NCBI GenBank assembly: GCA_029979375.1
Contig: JAPOHQ010000014.1
Coordinates: 1-20,389 of the forward strand
Reading direction: 5' to 3'
DNA: 20,389 nucleotides
Source: Microbacteriaceae bacterium
GTDB lineage: Bacteria; Actinomycetota; Actinomycetes; Actinomycetales; Microbacteriaceae
Shown: positions 15,522-20,389 of the stretch, in pieces
Layout of the letters: each line of letters begins with the position of its first letter
Numbering within the stretch: position 1 is the first letter of the stretch
Program-made: the position numbers and the translations under genes
The notes under the pieces: generated by a model
What the model was told of the DNA's origin: nothing
The model's database searches: none
Seen by the model: the letters and a program-made list of their open reading frames with translations, nothing else

Positions 15522-17999
15522 TTACTCTGAAGCCCTGCTCGGTTCTAAGACTCGGAAGAGTGCGCCAAAGTCGCTCTCGCCGGACGCTTGGAACAGAGTC
15601 ATTGTCGAAATAGCAACTACGGCTTGCTGATAATTCGCGCTTTCCTTTGCAATCAGCACGAAGTCCGTAGACGTCGCGTTCAATAGGGCCTGTACGCCCG
15701 ACGGGTTGCCGGCCACAACCGACCCCGCCAGCTGAGCCAGCCTTCCAGTTAGTTCAGTTTGGGGACTGAGGGCAGAGTAAATCAGGTTCTGCTCATCCTG
15801 GCTTCGCCCATCTCCCCAGATGAAGTCGGCTTCAATCTGGTCGTCAACCACGAGCCTCAGAGTCCTCACCTCAGGTTCGACATCGGCCAACGCAACGACG
15901 AGGGCGGGGACCAGGCGATTGCTCGCCTGCTGATAGCTAGGGGGCGTCTGGATCAGTCCCAGATAGCCGCTAAAGATTGCCAGTGACGCTGTCGCTGCGG
16001 CAAGACCAAAGGCAACCGGCCTCGGGCCTGAGGGTTCCAGCAACCGAGGAACGACCAGAAGGAGAAGCAGCAAAGCGAGCTGGTAACCCTCGGCAAAGAA
16101 AGCCCCGGCCGAAATACCCGAAAGCACATACAAGCCCGCGGCCAAGATGATCAGCATGAAGTTCAGGAAACCACCGCGAAGCAAAATTGCGACAAGCGCC
16201 AGTAGCGCCACAAATGCCAAGACCCCCAGGGCGTAGCTGTCTGGAATGTAGCCACCCAGACGAGAGCTGGAACTAATGGCCATCAAAGGGCTTAGTTCCA
16301 CGGTTGCGGCAAACCAAGGGGCCAATATCGCAACCCCGGGAAGAGCGAACCAAGGCAATATCGCAAGTCTCTTGGGTCGAACCACACCAAGACCGAGGGA
16401 AAAAAGAGCCACAATGACAAATGAGGTCGGCGCTGCGGCTGCCAATGCCGCTCCTGCCAGGGCGGCCAGGGCCAGCCAACGCCATGATCTTGCCGTGGAG
16501 TATGCAAAGGTCGTTCTAAGCAGCATGAAGACAATCCATGGCACCAACACCACCGATACCAGTTCCAATACGCCAGCCTCGCTCTGAACTGCCAGCGTGA
16601 TTGGGCTCAGCGCATATAGAAGCCCAAGGGCATTTCTAAGCCATGCCTTTTGAGTCACCTGCCCCAGAAGCGTCCATGCCCCGTAGAAGGCCAGGGTCGG
16701 GGCCAAGAACACAAACCAACTGAGGCCAAGCGAGGGGTTGTTTGGACTGACAAAACCAAAAAGCGAAAAGACCCAGTTAGCCGGCTCACTTGGCAAATCT
16801 ATGCCTGCAAGAAACGGCAGGACGTTTACCCCGGTCTGCGACCAGACCGACTCGAGAGATCGCCCCAGTGGGAGAAGGTGCGGAGCCTCAATCGCTCCGC
16901 TTGGAAACCTCAGCAAACCCAAAAGGGCCGGAATCAGTCCGACCCAGGCCCCACCGGAGGCAAAGATTCCTTTGACCTGATCCTGTGAGGGTTGAACCTC
17001 ATACTCATAGGAAAGCGAGCGCCGCCTGCGCATCTGTTTTCGATTGGCGAAGAGCGCCCTCTGGCCGCCCAAATTGCCGAACCCACGAGTCTTCTTTCGA
17101 GCAGCAATGCGCGAACCAATTGTTACCCAGGCCCAAACCCAGCCACCAAGCTGGCCAAATATCCTGGCCGGACGCTTGGTAATCAAATGCTTCGGGATCA
17201 GCACTAGCCAGGCGAGAGGCAGGGCGAGGTAGGCGATTGGCACAAGCCAGACCGGCATTAGCTGGGTTGCCAGATGCAGGTGGGCCTTGGCAAGTGCCGT
17301 CCGCCTCGAACCGCCAAGCCAGACTCTGCTGCGCCTAGCGTTCATGGCCAAACCGGCATGGTGAACACGTGCCGAGGCTTCCAGTACAACTCGGAAACCG
17401 GCTGCCCTGGCTCGCATGCAAAATTCCAGGTCGTGGGCAAATGTCGGGGTTGAGTCGTCTATGCCCCCGAGCCTCTCCCAGAGCGGCAGAGCCACCAACA
17501 TTCCAGCGGTGGAGACGGCTAGGGTGTCGCCGGTGTTGTCGTGCTGGCCCTGGTCATATTCGTGCTCGACGAGCAAGAAAGGTCGCCCGGTTGCGGTGAG
17601 GGTCAGGCCCATCTGCTGGATCTCAATTGGCTTTTCCCAGCGCAATAGTTTCGGCCCGATTACTGCAACCGATGGAGAAATCTCCGCGGCAATAGAGAGT
17701 CGCTCGAGCGCGTTGGGTTCTGGTGCTGAGTCGTCGTGGAGCAACCAGAGCCAGTTTGGCTTTTGCTGAAGAGAAGCAATTCCAGCCGCAATTGCGGCTC
17801 CAAGCCGCAGGTCACCGGGTTGAACCATCGCGAGGCCTCTGGATCGGATGATCTCCTGTGACTGGGCATCACCGGCGGTATCAACGACGACGATCTGTTC
17901 GGGTTTGTAAGTCTGATCCGCTAGGGCATCAAGAGTTTTCTCAAGAAATTCGGGAGCAGCATGAGAAACAACAACTGCCGCTACCGAGAGCGAGCTCAC
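15522..17999 (-). CDS. Family 2 glycosyltransferase with multiple membrane helices
   Basis: The N-terminal GT2 domain (about residues 1-250) opens with VAAVVVSHAAPEFLEKTLDALADQT, has VVVDTAGD, and carries LWLLHDDSAPEP with the nucleotide-sugar/metal aspartates near 89-90, then a MLVALPLWERLGGIDDST acceptor-side motif and DLEFCMRARAAGFRVVLEA. From about residue 250 onward there are many hydrophobic segments, so the rest is a polytopic membrane region with an extracytoplasmic portion near the C-terminus. It probably adds sugars to a lipid-linked or surface glycan. Start GTG (17997-17999) lies six bases after the whiB stop with little Shine-Dalgarno signal. The frame ends at TAA (15522-15524), but see the in-frame extension to 15402. 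Substrate unknown. Confidence 0.88.
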   Translation of the reverse strand: MSSLSVAAVVVSHAAPEFLEKTLDALADQTYKPEQIVVVDTAGDAQSQEIIRSRGLAMVQPGDLRLGAAIAAGIASLQQKPNWLWLLHDDSAPEPNALERLSIAAEISPSVAVIGPKLLRWEKPIEIQQMGLTLTATGRPFLLVEHEYDQGQHDNTGDTLAVSTAGMLVALPLWERLGGIDDSTPTFAHDLEFCMRARAAGFRVVLEASARVHHAGLAMNARRSRVWLGGSRRTALAKAHLHLATQLMPVWLVPIAYLALPLAWLVLIPKHLITKRPARIFGQLGGWVWAWVTIGSRIAARKKTRGFGNLGGQRALFANRKQMRRRRSLSYEYEVQPSQDQVKGIFASGGAWVGLIPALLGLLRFPSGAIEAPHLLPLGRSLESVWSQTGVNVLPFLAGIDLPSEPANWVFSLFGFVSPNNPSLGLSWFVFLAPTLAFYGAWTLLGQVTQKAWLRNALGLLYALSPITLAVQSEAGVLELVSVVLVPWIVFMLLRTTFAYSTARSWRWLALAALAGAALAAAAPTSFVIVALFSLGLGVVRPKRLAILPWFALPGVAILAPWFAATVELSPLMAISSSSRLGGYIPDSYALGVLAFVALLALVAILLRGGFLNFMLIILAAGLYVLSGISAGAFFAEGYQLALLLLLLVVPRLLEPSGPRPVAFGLAAATASLAIFSGYLGLIQTPPSYQQASNRLVPALVVALADVEPEVRTLRLVVDDQIEADFIWGDGRSQDEQNLIYSALSPQTELTGRLAQLAGSVVAGNPSGVQALLNATSTDFVLIAKESANYQQAVVAISTMTLFQASGESDFGALFRVLEPSRASE

Positions 18000-18005
18000 G
18001 GCTGA

Positions 18006-18314
18006 TTAGGCCCGCCTGCGAAGCCGGCGGCGCTCCCGCTCTGATAGACCGCCCCAGATTCCGAAGCGCTCATCGTTCTTTAGTGCGTACTCGAGGCATT
18101 CGCTTCTCACGGAGCACTGCGAGCAAATCTTCTTGGCGTCTCTGGTTGAGCCTCCCTTTTCGGGGAAGAAGGCCTCGGGGTCAGTCTGGGCACAGAGTGC
18201 ATCCTCTTGCCAAGCTAGTGGGTCCCCATCAAGTTCATTGCCGTAGGCTCCTGCGACCCCCAAGCGAAGGACATCAACGAACCAGTTAGCAGGCACTTGA
18301 CTCCGTTGTTCCAT
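18006..18314 (-). CDS. whiB2: WhiB-family iron-sulfur transcriptional regulator (WhiB2/WhmD type)
   Basis: WhiB proteins bind a [4Fe-4S] cluster and regulate transcription with the primary sigma factor; the WhiB2/WhmD group is needed for septation. From ATG 18312-18314 the protein has 102 residues with Cys41, Cys64, Cys67 and Cys73 (C-x22-C-x2-C-x5-C), the turn FGIWGGLSERERRRLRRRA (84-102) with its GIWGG signature and a basic DNA-binding tail. The start is fixed by GGAGGGG eight bases before this ATG and by family length; the open frame extends 19 codons further upstream through the promoter. The gene stands beside the Rv3259-like and manB-like genes, the M. tuberculosis whiB2 (Rv3260c) position. 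A sigma-70-type promoter with an inverted repeat lies directly upstream. Subgroup is inferred from context. Confidence 0.93.
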   Translation of the reverse strand: MEQRSQVPANWFVDVLRLGVAGAYGNELDGDPLAWQEDALCAQTDPEAFFPEKGGSTRDAKKICSQCSVRSECLEYALKNDERFGIWGGLSERERRRLRRRA

Positions 18315-18348
18315 GCTGCTTTCCCCTCCAGAGAATTTCGATGCTGTA

Positions 18349-18378
18349 ATTACACTGGTGTAAGTATCCACCTGTCAA
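18349..18378 (-). promoter_or_regulatory. Sigma-70-type promoter of whiB
   Basis: On the minus strand TTGACA (18378-18373) is followed after 18 bases by TGTAAT (18354-18349). Transcription would start near 18342, giving a leader of about 27 bases that holds the GGAGGGG ribosome site. The -35 is perfect and the -10 is close to consensus. No run of genes precedes it, so whiB and probably the glycosyltransferase and DUF5719 genes are driven from here. Confidence 0.7.
18350..18363. promoter_or_regulatory. Inverted repeat operator candidate in the whiB promoter
   Basis: TTACAC-TG-GTGTAA is a perfect 6+6 inverted repeat with a two-base centre, lying in the spacer and overlapping the -10 box of the whiB promoter. 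Binding there would block RNA polymerase. The half-sites satisfy the BldD pattern TnACnC/GnGTnA of Streptomyces, but BldD sites have a one-base centre, so the assignment to BldD is only a suggestion. Confidence 0.5.
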
Positions 18379-18436
18379 GTTGAGAATCGACCCCCCAGGT
18401 CAAATTGTTAGCAAACCTTCAAGGTAGCCTTTAGCT

Positions 18437-19384
18437 GTGAAACTTCTCGTAACCGGCGGTGCCGGATACATCGGATCCCACGTTGTCCTCGAGGCAGAGC
18501 GTGCCGGACACGAGTGTGTCGTGGTCGACAATCTCTCCACTGGCCTTGAATCACGCATCAATTGCAGGCTCGAGAAGATCGACATGGCCTCAAGCGATGC
18601 CGCGGAAAAACTTTCCGGGCTACTCGCAAGCGAGAAGTTTGACTCCGTTATCCATCTTGCCGCCCGGAAACAGGTTGGCGAATCGGTTGAGATGCCGGAG
18701 CGCTACTACCTCGACAACATTGGCGGGCTCGCGAATCTGCTACTGGCAATGCGGGAAACCGGCCACCAGTCACTCGTTTTTTCCTCATCGGCCGCCACCT
18801 ACGGCATGCCCGACACCGATCAGGTGATGGAGGATGGCCCCACAAAGCCGATCAATCCTTATGGAGAGACAAAACTTATCGGCGAATGGATGGTGCGAAA
18901 TGCCGCTAGGTGGGGGCTTCGCGGTGTGAACCTTCGATACTTCAATGTGGCCGGGACTGGCCAGCCTGGTTTGGCTGACACGGCTGCCCTGAATCTAATT
19001 CCGATTGCAATCGGTCAGCTCAGGTCCGGGAAAACCCCCGTCATCTTTGGCACGGATTACCCGACTGCCGATGGCAGCTGCATTCGCGATTACGTGCACG
19101 TTGGCGACCTGGCAAGGGCCCACGTCATGGCGGTTGACTATCTGGAGCGAGCAGAACGCAAGTTTGACACCTTCAACGTTGGCACCGGGAGCGGTGCCTC
19201 GGTGATTGAGGTTCTGGACGAGCTCAAGAGGGTCAGTGGCAGCGACTTCAAGCCCATCATCGGCGAGCGCCGCGCTGGAGATCCACCGCGACTGGTAGCG
19301 AACGTCGAGAGAATCGAAAAGGAGCTCGGCTTCCGGGCAGAGTTTGGTCTCGCCGAAATTGTTGAATCAGCCTGGAATCTTTAG
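18437..19384 (+). CDS. galE: UDP-glucose 4-epimerase (GalE-like)
   Basis: GalE interconverts UDP-glucose and UDP-galactose with bound NAD+, supplying UDP-galactose for glycan synthesis. The 315-residue protein has the Rossmann loop TGGAGYIGSH (6-15), Asp31-Asn32 after the second strand, VFSSSAATYG (114-123), the catalytic PYGETK with Tyr142 and Lys146, LRYFNVAGTG, and CIRDYVHVGDLARAHV. This extended-SDR set is typical of GalE, at slightly below the usual 330-340 residues. The start is GTG at 18437; AAGG at 18421-18424 is a weak and distant Shine-Dalgarno sequence, so a leaderless or short-leader mRNA is possible. It is divergent from whiB and next to the glycosyltransferase genes, consistent with supplying their donor. 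Galactose versus another UDP-hexose cannot be settled from the sequence. Confidence 0.92.
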   Translation: MKLLVTGGAGYIGSHVVLEAERAGHECVVVDNLSTGLESRINCRLEKIDMASSDAAEKLSGLLASEKFDSVIHLAARKQVGESVEMPERYYLDNIGGLANLLLAMRETGHQSLVFSSSAATYGMPDTDQVMEDGPTKPINPYGETKLIGEWMVRNAARWGLRGVNLRYFNVAGTGQPGLADTAALNLIPIAIGQLRSGKTPVIFGTDYPTADGSCIRDYVHVGDLARAHVMAVDYLERAERKFDTFNVGTGSGASVIEVLDELKRVSGSDFKPIIGERRAGDPPRLVANVERIEKELGFRAEFGLAEIVESAWNL

Positions 19385-20389
19385 CAGCTGTCCCACTCGA
19401 ATGTAATTGGCATTATTTATGCCATTCAGCTCAGCTAACTCCGAGGATCGCACCGAGAACTTCCGGGCAATACCCCAGAGCGTGTCTCCGGACTCCACGC
19501 GATAGGTGACAGGCTCCGGTTCGGGCTCTGGTTCGGGTTCAGAGACGGTGGTAGCAGCCGTAGTCATTGGGATCTTTAGCAACTGGCCAACCCTGATGTA
19601 ATTCGGGTTCGAGATGCCATTGAACTCCTGGATTACCGATGGGCTGACGCCGAACTTGTAGCCGATGCGCAGCATTGTGTCGCCCGACTGCACTCGATAT
19701 TCCACCACCTCGGGCCCAGCTGGCTCTGGTTCGGGTTCCGGTTCCGGCTCAGGGGCAGGTTCTGGCGTTGGTTGAGCATTGGCACCTGGAATAAGGATTC
19801 GCTGACCGACCCTAATTAGGTTCGGGTTGGTGATTGAGTTCAACTCCTGAATGCTCGCAACACTGACTCCAAAGCTCGCGGCAATCTTGTTCAAAGTGTC
19901 GCCCGGCTCTACACGGTACTCCGTTGGGCCAGTTGGTTCAGGCTCTGGTTCGGGCTCGGGAGCGGGTGCCGGGGCTGGGGCAGGTGTTGGCTCTGGTGTG
20001 CTTGGTTCCTGCGGTGTTGGTTCTGGGATTGTTCCGCCAAAGCTGACCTCTCCAAAGTTTCCACTCGGCACCCCATCGGTGCTTGCCAGCTCAACGGTTG
20101 CTGGAGCTCTGCCACCGTAAGGAATCTTTGAGGTGAAATAGCTGGAAGCTTGGACGTAGCCGGGTCCATCACCGCGCAGGTCAGCGAAGTGAGCCCACGA
20201 TGAAATTCGGAAACGCTCACCATCTTCAATCAGATACAGCAGCCCCCGGTTGTCTCTGATGAATTGGCCCACAGCCCGGTCTGAGAGATTGAGAGCGCTG
20301 CAGGTTGAGTTGTCCAAGGTGTACGGGGTTCCAGGGAAGTGCTCTGCGGCAGGTGCCGAGATCGGGTAAAGGACTCCGCCATCGAGCAG
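19367..20389 (-). CDS. LysM-repeat cell-wall protein, C-terminal part (start outside window)
   Basis: The frame remains open to the right edge, giving 340 visible residues; the TTG at 20317 is internal, not a start. Visible are a DG-turn wall-protein-like region (LLDGGVLYPISAPAAEHFPG, then RDNRGLLYLIEDGERFRISSW), a serine/glycine stretch, and three LysM domains of about 45 residues, each beginning YRVexGDT and ending IRVGQxxxIP. LysM domains bind the GlcNAc-containing backbone of peptidoglycan. They are joined by linkers rich in Pro-Glu and Pro-Ala dipeptides, of decreasing length towards the C-terminus. An N-terminal signal peptide and a catalytic domain, perhaps an amidase or transglycosylase, may lie outside the window. 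Its 3' end overlaps galE by 18 bases. Confidence 0.88.
   Translation of the reverse strand: MLDGGVLYPISAPAAEHFPGTPYTLDNSTCSALNLSDRAVGQFIRDNRGLLYLIEDGERFRISSWAHFADLRGDGPGYVQASSYFTSKIPYGGRAPATVELASTDGVPSGNFGEVSFGGTIPEPTPQEPSTPEPTPAPAPAPAPEPEPEPEPTGPTEYRVEPGDTLNKIAASFGVSVASIQELNSITNPNLIRVGQRILIPGANAQPTPEPAPEPEPEPEPEPAGPEVVEYRVQSGDTMLRIGYKFGVSPSVIQEFNGISNPNYIRVGQLLKIPMTTAATTVSEPEPEPEPEPVTYRVESGDTLWGIARKFSVRSSELAELNGINNANYIRVGQLLKIPG
19511..20026 (-). repeat. LysM modules 1 and 2 with Pro-Glu/Pro-Ala linkers (internal repeat)
   Basis: The DNA holds alternating GGTTCGGG/GGTTCCGG/GGCTCTGG-type dipeptide codons for linkers at about 19931-20026, 19712-19771 and 19511-19540, which separate near-identical LysM copies (LIRVGQRILIP, YIRVGQLLKIP, YIRVGQLLKIP). 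The third LysM follows at about 19370-19507. The linker repeats could vary in length by slippage or recombination. Confidence 0.7.

Noticed and set aside
20315..20317. TTG as the start of the LysM gene
   Set aside because: The frame is open to the window edge with protein-like sequence upstream (LLDGGVLYPISAPAAEHF), so the gene starts outside the window.

Overview
The window is a dense, mostly minus-strand block from an actinobacterial chromosome. The gene order hpf-secA, comF, lpqB-mtrB-mtrA, ahcY, manB-type mutase and whiB2-type regulator is the conserved order of the Mycobacterium tuberculosis Rv3240c to Rv3260c region. The presence of DUF5719 and a large family-2 glycosyltransferase beside whiB, a SAF/MinD-like gene pair beside pdtaS, a base composition in the mid-50s % GC (judged by eye, not computed) and very tight packing point to Microbacteriaceae, possibly one of the small-genome freshwater or marine lineages. 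The family assignment is inference.

Layout. 1-526: start of a PdtaS-type sensor kinase, cut by the window edge. 542-2367: a minus-strand run encoding a MinD/ParA-fold ATPase, a membrane-anchored SAF-domain protein and an unrecognised 134-residue protein, transcribed towards pdtaS. 2489-2854 (+): Rv3235-family protein. 2851-10795 (-): secA, hpf, comF, lpqB, mtrB, mtrA (protein export, ribosome hibernation, ComF phosphoribosyltransferase-like protein, and the MtrAB-LpqB envelope signalling system). 10808-13668 (-): ahcY and a phosphomannomutase/phosphoglucomutase. 13712-14095 (+): a zincin-like protein with a degraded active site. 14092-18314 (-): DUF5719 exported protein, a multi-membrane-pass glycosyltransferase and a WhiB regulator. 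18437-19384 (+): galE-type epimerase. 19367-20389 (-): a LysM cell-wall protein whose start lies outside the window.

How it fits together. Most products serve envelope growth and its control: preprotein export (SecA), cell-wall/division signalling (MtrAB-LpqB, WhiB), sugar activation (mutase, GalE), glycan transfer (glycosyltransferase plus exported DUF5719) and peptidoglycan binding (LysM). Genes overlap or nearly touch throughout. ATGA, GTGA or TGATG junctions couple genes on one strand, and three convergent pairs overlap at their stop codons. No stretch over 300 bases lacks a gene; no tRNA, rRNA, CRISPR array or insertion sequence was seen.

The most unusual observations are: an in-frame TAA near the end of the glycosyltransferase followed by 39 open codons for a further membrane helix and basic tail, whose stop overlaps the next gene's start; a perfect 6+6 inverted repeat inside the whiB promoter with BldD-like half-sites; two perfect 9-base DnaA-box consensus sites about 420 bases apart; and a MinD-like ATPase lacking the signature lysine, coupled to a SAF-domain membrane protein.
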